Positions 34,281 to 45,018 of a DNA stretch of 64,000 bases are shown here, in pieces (the first letter of the stretch is position 1; every line of letters begins with the position of its first letter). The position numbers and the translations under genes were made by a program. Source of the stretch: Lineus longissimus (Eukaryota; Nemertea; Pilidiophora; Heteronemertea; Lineidae); contig NC_088313.1 in NCBI RefSeq assembly GCF_910592395.1, positions 14,958,437 to 15,022,436 of the forward strand, in the 5' to 3' direction. The notes below the pieces were generated by a model that saw only the letters and a list, made by a program, of their open reading frames with translations, was not told the origin of the DNA and did not search any database.

Positions 34281-34683
34281 GTACATGTATTGTCTTTTTA
34301 CTCGAGGTTGTGACCAATTTCATATGTCTTCATTTCTGTGATTGTGACTAAACTTTGTCTTCATTTGATCTTGGTGTTGTGCATCTTGTGTGATCTTGAC
34401 CTTTTACACAGAGATTATTTTTATGTCAAATATTGTGCATGTTTATAATAAATGAAGAGATATTTAGAAATCTGTTGCTTGTTAATAGTTTTCTCTTTTC
34501 AATTGGAGGTGTCATGGCAGAGATGTGTCATGGCAGTTTAACACATTCAGACCATGTCATGAGTGGCTGCTATGCTATCTGTCAAGAAATGCTGTATTGA
34601 GTGACGCAGCATCCTCCTCCTAAGAACCAGGACATTCTTCCACCATTTGCTTCTGTGCTCCAAAGATGTGAAAAAGGAATGTA

Positions 34684-34861
34684 CAGTAGTACCTCTCAAT
34701 TACGGCCATCCTCGGGACTGACAAGTGCTGTCTTTAATAGAGAGGTGTCCAGATTAGAGAGGTCAAACCGAAAGCAAACAACCAATTTGGGGCCAAAACT
34801 TGTGTCCTTTATAGAGAGGTTGTCCTTAATAGAGAGGTGTCCACTAAGGGAGGTTCTACTG
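34684..34861. mobile_element. MITE with CAG-type termini and TA target duplication (Tigger/pogo-like)
   Basis: The element starts CAGTAGTACCTCTC and ends in GGGAGGTTCTACTG, inverted repeats of each other, and is flanked on both sides by TA (34682-34683 and 34862-34863). CAG ends and a TA duplication are the hallmarks of pogo/Tigger-type Tc1-mariner elements. The inside has repeated ATAGAGAGGT motifs and no transposase. Frames across it are chance. Confidence 0.8.
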
Positions 34862-34963
34862 TACTTTGAAGGTACAATTGATAGGCAACGATTCCACACA
34901 GAGGGGGTTAATTTTGAGAGAAAAAAGGTACATCCATTTCATAAGGCAGAAATTTTGCAAAAC

Positions 34964-35132
34964 AAAATATTCCCACGGTCAGAGCCAAACGGGATGAGAG
35001 GGTTAATGGAAACCTTGTTTCTAGGAAAAAGTTCTTGATACATTACATGTGCAATTTTCAGTTTTTGATCCTGGGTACAAGGTTGTTTATTAACCCATGC
35101 AGCCCGTTTGGCTCAGACCGTGGGAATATTTC
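34964..35132. repeat. Inverted repeat pair, about 43-bp arms
   Basis: AATATTCCCACGGTCAGAGC and CAAACGGG...GGTTAA at 34964-35006 is inverted at 35090-35132 (TTAACC...CCCGTTTGGCTCAGACCG, TGGGAATATT). Probably the ends of a small transposon. Confidence 0.75.
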
Positions 35133-36016
35133 TTTTGTAGGAATTTTCATCGTTTCGGAGAGTGTTTAACTTTTATGGCGATATTAACCCCATCAGGGCT
35201 GGTGGTCTAATTTCAAACCTCACAGGCCATGGCCAAGTTTTAATAGGGGAAGGGGGGAGGAGGCGATGACAAGAATGGGGACGGAAAGATGGCTAAAATA
35301 GACAGGGAAGATGGTCAAAGTGGAGGAGGAAGATAACAGGAATTGGGGAGGAAAGATCAAAATGGAGGGGAAGGTGACAAAATTGCAGTATGATCTAAAT
35401 TTTGAAGGCGACATCATTATATATCGACATAAGGGGGAGTGGAGGGGTGCAGAAAATGTTACCAACAGTATGGTACTAAAAATGTTATCAGCTGAGTCGC
35501 AGGCCTGTGAGCATCTTGTTAATTGGCAGCTCAAACTATCAATTCAACATTTGTCTGCAATTCAAAACAACTTTGAAATTTGAATAAGTTCATTGAATTC
35601 ATGGTAAAATCTGATTGGAAAGAAATTGATTTGAAATTGACTAGGCCTATATATAGAAGAGGCAGCAGGTGTGACCCTCATCTATTTTCATTGTCATGAA
35701 AAGGATATGGACAGACCTTCAATACAGAAGGGCGTGTCTTTTATTGGAGATTGAACTTTTCAATGAAGGCCCTTCCCACATTTTGACCCCAACGAGATGG
35801 AGTTGATCTCCTTGTAACGAAACAAACTGGGGAATAAAGATGCGGTCGCCATGGATGACGGGATTACAAGGTAATTATCAACGTTTTTCTTCCTCCCGAT
35901 CCAGTGTAACAGAAATACAAGTCCTCTGAAATACAAAGTCGAATACAATAGAGTTTTGTGGCCAGATAGACCGAGATGGTCATGTTGTTGCTACCCCACT
36001 AAATGACCTTTGCAAG
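35133..36016. other. Intergenic; a TATA-like sequence at 35648
   Basis: No supported exon. TATATATAG at 35648-35656 could be a TATA box for a transcript covering 36017, but nothing confirms it. Confidence 0.35.
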
Positions 36017-36122
36017 ATGGAGCATGACATCTACTGCAAGGACTACCATTTCTTTACGAGCCAATCAGTGCTGACATCCACCGCAATTTTGATTATTCTG
36101 TTGGCTGTCCAAGTCAACACTG
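36017..36122 (+). CDS. Candidate signal-peptide-like first exon
   Basis: An ATG opens 35 codons with a polar start (MEHDIYCKDYHFF) and a hydrophobic core STAILIILLAVQV, then a donor ACTG|GTAAAA. This looks like a signal anchor or signal peptide exon. One possible partner is an acceptor at 37073, giving a 90-aa product ending at 37240; its pyrimidine tract is poor. The phase 1 exon at 40256 would also fit. I do not recognise a product; low confidence. Confidence 0.22.
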
Positions 36123-38815
36123 GTAAAATAGTAATTTGGCTGTCCGCGGATCATCTCCCGACGCCCACTCAAATTTTACATCGCATGAAACCTAGAACTG
36201 CCAATGTTTCAAAAACCTCGGGCTGTTTAGAAACATAGCTTTTACAGAAGATTAATGACGTTTTAGATAGCACATTCAGTGTTTGTAGTCAGGCTCGTTA
36301 ACTGTAACAACTTCCAGCCAAACGAACGAGAATTACATGACGCGCTTTGGTGAGACCAAATTAGGATGACGCGACGGGCTGCCCAGGGAGTCCAGCTTTG
36401 GTAGGATGGCAGCTTTATGATATCACCCAAGCAGTACATCACACCTTTTTTGTTTTTAAATTCATCCAAGCATCAGATTTACGAGCCTACTTAGACATGC
36501 AAAAGAAAATAATTTCATAGGATATTTCAAAACTGGAGTAGAATGTCAACATTTTAAGAATAGATTACACTACAAGCTATTATCTTCCTACCGAAGCTCG
36601 ATATGCGACTCTCATTCATTTGGCTGGAATTTTTATACACGCATTTGTTGCAGGGAACGATGACTTCAGACACAAATTGTGCACCAAAATGCCATAACAT
36701 CATTTAAACATTTTCGGTTTCAAAATTGCCAGCCGTTTTAGAACGTATTTTCAATGCTGGTTGAGGGTCGGTTAGACTCGACATCCTTTATCTGTTCTTG
36801 GGAATGATGGTCAAGAAAGCATTGTTCACGACAGTAAGCCCTTCTTCCCGACCTCAGCTGCAATCTTGTCGAAAAACACTTAATTGATACTGTGAACTCG
36901 GCCCCTAGACCAGATCGGTGTCGCAATTTGTGATGTGCCATATGTCGTTTTGTACATGATTTCCACCGGCGTTAGATGCGCTTACATCCATAGACAAGTC
37001 CCATTCGATGGATTGATGACTATTTTACTGTAATTCCGCATTATCCAAATCGTTTATATGTTGGAGAGAACAGCTCCTGGGACGGCTCAGGATCGATTTT
37101 ACAGTAACTTATTAATGGCCTCCCGTAATCATCACCAGACAGTTGTAAACGTAAATGTAAATGAGATGTCGAAACGGGAAACCATACTACAGGGTCTAAG
37201 TCCCCAAAGCCCACTGGAAGAAGAGCAGACTCGACTGTAATGCTGCTATAGCATGTCCCCTCGTGAACAGGAAACAGAGCCGATGAACCCCGCATAAGAA
37301 GATTAGTGCGCGTCTTCTCCGAGCAGCTGATCGCTCGCGCGGCTTACCTGGCCCAGTGTCCATATTGTTGCACGAACTCGACTCCCTGGCACGAAATGTT
37401 AGGAGGGAATAATTAAACCGTGGGTAATTAGATACTGGCAGTCTTACTAAATCTTATAACATCCTATTAGTAAATCTCATTATTTCTCGCGTTGATTAGC
37501 CATTTCGTTTCGTCGGGTGACCCGTGGACATTTATCGTGGTAATTCAATTTATCTGTCATCTATTTTGTGATGGACTAACAATAGATTTATCTAGTTTTG
37601 ATGAACGCAATATCCCATTATGTGTGGTATTTTCTTAACAGCTGTTTATTCAATCAGTCTTGACGAAAACTTGTCTCATTATATATATATAGTTGCAGGG
37701 ACTTCACATCATGGTCCGCTCCCTGGCCCTTTGTTAGCCTCGGTCGCCGTTGCTTGTGACTTTGTCCTCATGAGTCGAGGAAATTACAGAATCACAGAAT
37801 CTCACTCCTTGCGACACTGTCATTTTAAAGATGCGTTCCCAATAACGGGGTCGTGGCCATGTTGGTCCATTAGGCAGGTTTCACAGCCCTTACGAATGAT
37901 GTACGAAGGTCTGTAGTCCTGAGCGAAATCAGTTACGTGACACGACTCGTTTATAATTGGCTCTGAGTCAGTAAAGGACGAAAAATTAGGAAACGTCTGA
38001 AAAATCAGCGTCGATTGGTACCTTTACAAACTTCGTACGTTATCCTTGGTCCTTCTTCTTGAGGAAGTTATTGCACTATTCTATTACAACGCCTTCACCT
38101 TTTTGGAAGTAAGTGTTTCGCTGTCAAAAAACATCTCAAAAGCAATGAATAATCAATGAGTTAATTGTGTCGGCAGTTTATTCGAAATTGATGAATTAAT
38201 CAAGAAAGAACGGAATGATGTTGTACATGATGAAGCTGCGTAAAGATGTATTGAGTAGGCTGCTAATTATTCAGTGCAGGATTGTAACAAGACGAGTGCT
38301 GACGTGCTTTTCAGAACCACCAGTTGACAGGTTGATGTCCTTAGGTTCGCTGATAATTCTCGTCCAATTATATAATCGGGGTAAGGGGGGGGGCGGTCCC
38401 AGTCAAATGTGGTGTCCAAAAAGCAAGGACCATTCAATTTTGCGGGAAAAGGGACGACTTTGTCTATTTCGATCTAATTGCTCTGTCTTCCACATGATTC
38501 TGTCATTTTAATCAGCTATGAAACCACATTGCTAATGTCTCTAATTGTGTTTTGCTATAAAGCAAATTGCTAATACAATCTATCGCCAGGCTGTTGATTA
38601 GCAGATATGGGGGCAAGGCTTTCAAATTTGTTGTTGCTAGATATGTATTGACTAAGATATTCTTCATTGTACCTCAAGAATAAGCGTGTAATACAAGTAG
38701 AAACCTTCGTCCCTGGGTATCAATCGTTCTCCTTTGTCCGCGTCCTATTTTGGTCGTTGGTTACGCCTTTCTTCAGTGCTATTGACCACTATTACGTACA
38801 CGTATACGTGTAAAC
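36123..38815. other. Intergenic, one dispersed repeat copy
   Basis: At about 36344-36385 (minus) a block with GAGACCAAATTAGGATGACG is the inverted copy of one at 46461-46500. Otherwise no gene supported on either strand; open frames lack splice partners and domains. Confidence 0.4.
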
Positions 38816-40317
38816 ATGTCAATTTCAAAATGTGACATGGACAATGGGTTCGAACTCGTATCGGGTCTCGCGAGAAATCCGCGAGATCCTCCACGTGGAC
38901 AAGGAGAATCCGACACCAAACTTCTCGATGAACCTCTTCCTCTGATAAAATGGATATTTCTGCAAAATATCCATCCTGAACATCTTGGTAAGTGGTCAAG
39001 TCACGATATTTGCCCCAAAATAAATTGTTTAGGACACTCTTGATGGATTGAGATAGATTGAAGATGTGGCAAATAACCAAAAATTCTTGTCGGTATGCTG
39101 GTGCGTTGATGTACTGCAAACTCGACACTGTTGCCCAAGAAGAATTGAAAATGATGGCCGCGAGGTTCTGCACGCTTATTTCATGTGTTGTTTCTAGAAA
39201 TTTCAGTGATACCTCGGTCCAAAACAAATAATATTCCATTTCTCTAAAACCATTATCACGTCGTGTGCACCCCTTACCCGGCTTCCAAAAAAACATTTTA
39301 CACAAAGATGGTTTGCGAAATAAAATTTCGGCCATTTTGAAAATGCCCTTTTCACAGGCAACTGGACTTTACCATGACATAAAGCTATAACAACAAACAC
39401 ACTTATTCAAGCAATTTACTTGACGTTACTATTTGACAACTTTGCTCACAAGCCTTTAGGTCTCACGTTAGCTCATGATATTTTGAATGATTGTGATGAT
39501 CATTTGCTTTTTTAACTGACTTTTATGTCAAGGTAAACTCCAGTTGCCTGTGAAAAGGGTATTTTCAAAATGGCCGACAAGTATTTTTGCAATAAGCCTA
39601 TACTTCCGTTCGTGAAATGTGCATCCACAATGATCACTGATATCTGACATTGACTTTCAACACAATTTCATGATCAGGGTCATGGCAATTTTTATTTTTT
39701 ATTGGCTAAAGGGTCCTTAGTTATTAAACGTTCTGATGAATTTTGAGAAGAGGACGTGATGCGATGCGATTGATATTTACGTCCGTGATAATGGTTTTAG
39801 AGAAATGGAATATTATTTGTAGTTGAACATCCGAAGGCTTGGATCAATCCTGCGAAAATAAATTTCGGCCATTTTGAAAAGCCCTTTTCACAGGCAACGT
39901 ATGTTGACCATAACATGATAGTAAATATCAAAATATATACAAGCTTAGTCAAGCAATTTACTTGAAGCTGTCCATGTCTCCCAATCTTCATGATATTTTG
40001 AATGCTTTTGGTGATGATTTGATTTAAAATATGACTTTTATGTCATGGTCAACTTACGCTGCCTGTGAAAAGGGCTATTCAACATGGCCGATATTTATTT
40101 TCGCATGTTGTCTTTTATAAACTTATTCATGCTTTCTCGACACTTGAAGGTTTGAAATGATAAATCATTTCTAATCGTATGTACCCTACATTATACTTAG
40201 ACCTCTTAATTATTGCACTGATTTTTAACATTGTTCTCTTTTCCTGTCGTTTCAGAATTCTTCGTGTCCACCGTCCTTCAAAGCGACTTGATCCGACCCT
40301 CCAGCAGCTTTCCGTGA
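38816..40317 (+). CDS. Unrecognised two-exon gene, 77-aa protein
   Basis: Exon 1 (38816-38987) starts MSISKCDMDNGFELVSG and ends LQNIHPEHL with a clean donor CTTG|GTAAGT. Exon 2 (40256-40317) follows a very strong acceptor (TTCTCTTTTCCTGTCGTTTCAG) and adds EFFVSTVLQSDLIRPSSSFP before TGA. Phases match (phase 1), total 78 codons. AATAAA sits 5 bp after the stop (40322-40327), so the 3' UTR would be very short. No signal peptide or membrane segment; the second half (LPLIKWIFLQNIHPEHL) looks like a compact helical motif. I do not recognise the family. The splice-site quality and the join across two exons argue for a real transcript. An overlapping minus-strand frame of 196 codons is taken as a shadow. 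Confidence 0.5.
39216..40110. repeat. Cluster of direct and inverted element copies in the intron of the 38.8-kb gene
   Basis: A block with TTTCGGCCATTTTGAAAA and GCCCTTTTCACAGGCAAC occurs in the same direction at about 39325 and 39865. Inverted forms (TGCCTGTGAAAAGGG...ATGGCCGA) lie at about 39543 and 40054. A 45-bp piece at 39220-39262 is inverted at 39783-39826. This is a nested fold-back family. Confidence 0.75.
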
Positions 40318-40321
40318 TGCA

Positions 40322-40327
40322 AATAAA
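40322..40327 (+). terminator. Polyadenylation signal AATAAA
   Basis: Canonical hexamer just after the stop at 40315-40317. Its use would leave a 3' UTR of roughly 25-30 nt, short for an animal mRNA. Confidence 0.35.
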
Positions 40328-40570
40328 AATCCGATCCGAATTCTGATGTAAAACGAATCATGTTTTGACTGTATTCATTTTCTTTTACGTCATTAAAAAA
40401 TAATGATTTAATCTTATTCTTTGCTAAGTTATTGTAAGTTTCGAGGGGAGCGCACCTTTCAGGAATCATGCATGGAATGGAAATATCAATATTTTTCATT
40501 TGATTTTGTTTGAAATCATTTCTGTGGTCCAAATTTCCTGTGGAACTTTTTCAAAAAATATTCTAAGTAC

Positions 40571-40941
40571 AAAAACGTCGAAAAAAAATTCGAGCGTGAC
40601 TTCGCTCCGTAACTTCGCTCCGTAACTTTCTTTTAATCTTGCCAAAAATGTTCAGAGCAGTCTGAAATCATTTTCTGTGTCAAACGATTTTGCTGTGGTA
40701 CTTTTCAAAAAAGTACAAAAACGTCGAAAAAAAATTCGAGCGTGACTTCGCTCAGTAACTTTCTTATAGTCTTGCAAAAATAAACAGAGTACGAAAATCC
40801 TTTTTTCCTGTGCTTTTCTCAAAAATTACGCTAAGTCCACAGAAGTCGAAAAAAAAATCATGCGTGGCCTCCCCTCGTTACTCTTTTCTCTTAAAAAGTT
40901 ACGGAGCGAGGTCACGCTCGAGTTTTTTTTTGACGTTTTTG
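40571..40941. repeat. Short repeat family, three direct and one inverted copies
   Basis: CGTCGAAAAAAAATTCGAGC followed by GTGACTTCGCTC appears at about 40576 and 40720, in a diverged form at 40845, and inverted at 40896-40941 (GAGCGAGGTCACGCTCGAG). Confidence 0.75.
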
Positions 40942-41631
40942 GAGATAGCCTATAATAGGGGGTCCTCTTTTTTGGGGAAAAATCCTTGAATCCGAGGTTG
41001 TTCCTTGTCCTTTTTAGGCATGTGATCCATTGCAAAGTTCAATTGTTATTATTGTGTTCAATGTTTATCTTATTTGTTCAACTATCAATACATTTATTTG
41101 TCTTCAAAGTTCATATTATGTGAGACTTAAAGGCTTGTAAGCAAAGTTGTCAAATGGTATAGTCAATTGCTGAACACCTTATGTTATCATTACACCAAGT
41201 GGATGAATAGTATGAAGTATTTACGTGTGATGATGAAATGTTTAAGTTTGATGTTATATCCATTCAATAGAGAGTAAGAGTAAAGGAACAAACGAGGAAC
41301 TTTGAAAAGGATCTGGAGGCTCTGAACAGCGCAAGCTTATCAGAGTCGTTTCAGACCAATTTCAATATCTCCTGTTTACCTTTCTACCAACTATTGAACG
41401 GAAGTAATATCAAACATAAACATTGCTGCATCAGACATAGATATTTCGCACAACACATCATGGTATATGATAACATAAGTTTTTCAGCAAATTAACCAAC
41501 GATATCTGGCAACTTTGCTAACAAACTTTTATGCTGCACATAATATAAGCTTTGAAGAAAAATGTATTAATAATCGAGCAAAAAGATAAAGCATTCAACA
41601 CAACAATACCAATTGAATTTTGCAACGGATA
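40942..41631. other. Intergenic, no gene seen
   Basis: AT-rich, no exon, repeat or motif supported. Confidence 0.4.
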
Positions 41632-41904
41632 CACTCTTAGAAATAAAGGTATTTTGACACACAGCACGGATTACAAAGCCCTTCCGACTTTTTTAGAACA
41701 GATTTTCATGTCTGCTGTACAAGGAAAAAAGCTTTTTGGCAAACTCAATGGAATTTGGAAGGGTTTTAGTGGAAAAGCATTTAAAGCTATCACGTTCTGT
41801 GAAAATCTCCATGGTTTTCTGGAGATTTAAACATAGCGTTTGAAATACGTGCTGGCGAAAAGATCATGAAAAACAAAATGAAATACCTTTAATTTCTAAG
41901 AGTG
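41632..41904. mobile_element. 273-bp MITE with CACTCTTAGAAAT termini
   Basis: The left end CACTCTTAGAAATAAAGGTA (41632) is inverted at the right end (TACCTTTAATTTCTAAGAGTG, ending 41904) with one base inserted. The interior has no transposase; the open frame across the left part is incidental. No sure target duplication. Confidence 0.85.
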
Positions 41905-41918
41905 CAACATGCCATATT

Positions 41919-42098
41919 TGACCACCGGCTCTTGAAAATAGTGTCTAAAATTGCCAAAATCAATCAATGATCGATACTCATCCATCAACCCAATCACACA
42001 AATCCACACTGTGTTCATTGATTGATTTGGTGGACGATTATCGATCTCTGATTTTGGCAAGGTATGGTACATGTATCTTCAAGTGCCCGTGGTTTGAC
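41919..42098. repeat. Fold-back element beside the MITE
   Basis: The whole 180 bp folds on itself. GACCACCGGC at the left pairs with GCCCGTGGTTTGAC at the right, and TTGCCAAAATCAATCAATGA pairs with the block ending TCTGATTTTGGCAA. The loop is about 40 bp. Confidence 0.75.
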
Positions 42099-42440
42099 AA
42101 CGTCTGTTTACTGATTTCGTTTCTCACCGTCATTTATTCGGAATGAGGTGATCAACATAAAGCCGAAAAAAACCAAAAGAAGACCAATTGAATTATCAAA
42201 GAATCCCATTTTAATAAAATCCATCATAATCTATAACGGTACATAGCAAATAAGGTGAAATACTCTAATACCACTTGTATGAGACCACTTTCATATAAAT
42301 TTAACTTAAAATTGAAACAATTGAAATTATAAGCCTATATTCAAATCAAACTAAACAAAGAGGAAAACACTAAAGGAGTAACAAGGGCATATCAGATAAT
42401 ATGAACTTCTGGGAAATTGATATGTAGTGCCTAATTACCA
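42099..42440. other. Spacer, no gene seen
   Basis: AT-rich; nothing supported. Confidence 0.4.
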
Positions 42441-42990
42441 CTCTGTCAATCCCTTTATCGATTCTAGGTAAATTACCTGATCGACCAATAGGCAATCAGG
42501 TACCGTTGTACCCGATCCCTCCTCCGTCAATTCCTATATCGATTCTAGGTAAATTACCTGATCGACCAATAGACAATCAGGTACCGTTGTACCCGATCCC
42601 TCCTCCGTGAATTCCTTTATCGATTCTAGGTAAATTACCTGATCGATCAATAGGCAATCAGGTACCGTTGTACCCGATCCCTCCTCCGTCAATTCCTATA
42701 TCGATTCTATGTAAATTACCTGATCGACCAATAGGCAATCAGGTACCGTTGTACCCGATCCCTCCTCCGTCAATTCCTATATCGATTCTATGTAAATTAC
42801 CTGATCGACCAATAGGCAATCAGGTACCGTTGTACCCGATCCCTCTTCCGTCAATTTCTATATCGATTCTAGGCAAATTACCTGATCGACCAATAGACAA
42901 TCAGGTACTGTTGTACCCGATCCCTCATCCGTCAATTCCTATATCGATTCTAGGTTATACCTGATCGACCAATAGGCAATTAGGCACCAT
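42441..42990. repeat. 81-bp tandem array, about 6.5 copies
   Basis: The unit includes ATATCGATTCTAGGTAAATT, CCTGATCGACCAATAGGCAA and TCAGGTACCGTTGTACCCGA, recurring every 81 bp (CCTCCG at 42521 and 42602). The period is a multiple of three, so a proline/isoleucine-rich frame stays open for 98 codons; it has no start context or splice sites and is not called coding. Copies are near-identical, so the array is young. Confidence 0.94.
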
Positions 42991-44156
42991 ATTACTATCA
43001 TATGCCCCTGTCATGTCACTCATGCTAGATATTTGAAATATTAAACTTTATCATGTGGTCTTATAGTGGTGAGTTTAAAGTATCTCTTACACTGTCTGGT
43101 TTTGTACTCTCTATTCAATGTTGTATTGGTTGAACTCAAGGAAATTGTTTCTTTAGAACATTTTGAAGATGCCAGGCGTTTGGTAAATTGCCAATCAAAG
43201 ATAATCCAAGGATAATCCAAGGATATGAGGTTTCGACTTTCACTTTTGCAACAGTTTGCGTTTTGTTGTCCTAAAAAAACAATTTCGTACAGCTACAGAG
43301 TCGACATCGTGGTCGACTTATAGGCCTAGCTTTCCACATACAGGGTGTCCCAACTTCTGAGTTAGTTCCCTATCGGTGTCAGTCAACTTGATGAATTGCA
43401 TGAAATATCAAATTTAGCATGAATAAATCTATTCTGTTGTCATAATTTTTCCAAACACACAATTATGGGAAAGTTAGAATAGGAATAACTGTTTGTTGTG
43501 ACACCCATGAAGTGAAGTATCTGATCATCGTCATATACTCTAGTTTCACAGATATAAGACCGGTTGATTAATCACTACATGCATGAAATTGAAACTAAGG
43601 TCAAGTAACATAAAGTAATGACCACTGGATAACTTGGTGTTGCCAAACCATTGTCTTTCAAAGGAAATATGTCTTGAATGGTATTGAAAGAAGCATATGC
43701 ATGATATTTAGCTTGAATTTAATATCCGAAACCGATGTTCCCCATATTTCAGTGTTTCCATGGGCAGCTAAAGAGTCATGAATTCGCGATTAGGGACAAC
43801 AGAGAAACACGCCTCAATTTGCGTCACAGCGTACCAAACAATGAGGGGAAACACTGAGAAACGATAATGCTCAAAAACAATACATCGGTCTTAAATTAGT
43901 GAAACTAGAGAATATCGTACAAAGGGTATACTGCGTCATTGTCCATTCAGAATCATAGTCTTTGGTCCAATGGACCGCAGTTGGGATTTCAATTGACTAC
44001 ACTGGTTACGGGACAACAATGAGAAAGCCTTGGACAAATGGTTTCGCCCGTAATCAGTATATTCAATAGAATTACAACAGTGGGGCCGATCTTCAATGGC
44101 GTGTCAAGCCTTCAATTCTTATGGACATGCTCCTTGGCATCGCAAATCAGAGGGTG
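42991..44156. other. Intergenic, no gene seen
   Basis: No supported exon or repeat. Confidence 0.4.
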
Positions 44157-44227
44157 GCGTTTTGGAGTAGTGGTTAGAGCGTTGGACTTCCATTCGAAAG
44201 GTTGTGAGTTCGAATCTGCCATGACGC
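44157..44227 (+). tRNA. tRNA-like sequence, probably a pseudogene or SINE head (anticodon position reads TCC)
   Basis: A box TAGTGGTTAGAGCG and B box GAGTTCGAATC are present at tRNA spacing, and a run of six T follows. The acceptor stem (GCGTTTT against ATGACGC) pairs at six of seven positions including one wobble, and the anticodon stem at four of five. The D stem and two pairs of the T stem fail. A functional tRNA-Gly is therefore unlikely. Confidence 0.45.
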
Positions 44228-44848
44228 TTTTTTAGAAGATTTCTTAACCGAAAATTTCTTTTTACTCTTTCACAACAAAAAGCCCCCTTAGTGTTTTATT
44301 CCTCCACACCATTGACTGGTGATTTGGAAAAAAAACCTTTGAAAGACTAATTGAGTTTGGTGGTTTAATTAGCACTCTTCAACTAATTTCAGCCCAACCA
44401 AATACAACAATAATTTGTTCTTGAAGGACTGATTGAAAGAAACACCCAGCAAACCTTCTGCGACTATAGACACCCGACTCGTTCAGATGATGAAACACCG
44501 TAAAAACGTCACTACGGCCCGATGCATGAAACTGGTCATCTTTACTGGACAATTTATACCACAAATGAACGATTTATATCAGAATTTTGTCTCGCTTCTA
44601 AAATCGGCCAGATATTGATAACGTTATATCAAGACCGTCGTGGGATCTTTACAATTTCGGGTTTCTCTATTCATCTTTCAAGTTCCGTGATAGTCATCAG
44701 CTTCATGCGTTGGGCCACAGAAATAATAGTGAGGTTTGGCAAGCTTACTTGCAACATGTACGTTTTGCTATACGTTTACAACTCACGTGTCGTAGGCATC
44801 TGGTTTCTACGTCATTTTAACGTACATGTAATAATAGGGCACTATACG
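44228..44848. other. Intergenic, no gene seen
   Basis: Short frames on both strands without domains or partners. Confidence 0.4.
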
Positions 44849-45018
44849 CCGGTGTGGCGGGGATAGTAGTCCTAGGGCTGATAGTCCGTGTAACAATAGC
44901 CCGCATTGCTAAATGTTTTGGTTAGGGTTAGCGGTACAATAGATCATGCTGCTTAATTGGTCAAATACAATGCTACCGGACTATGACTCCAGGGGAACTA
45001 TATCCGCTGTCACACCGG
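44849..45018 (+). mobile_element. 170-bp MITE, copy 1
   Basis: It starts CCGGTGTGGCGGGGATAGTA and ends in TATCCGCTGTCACACCGG, inverted repeats of about 24 bp. The interior carries GGTTAGGGTTAGCGG and ATTGGTCAAATACAATGCTA. The same element is present in reverse at 46514-46683. No transposase. Confidence 0.88.

Noticed and set aside
38745-39335. 196-codon minus-strand frame
   Set aside because: It overlaps the better supported plus-strand two-exon gene and has no domain or splice partner.
42668-42964. 98-codon frame with PIPPPSIPISIL repeats
   Set aside because: Translation of the 81-bp array; no start context, splice sites or composition shift.
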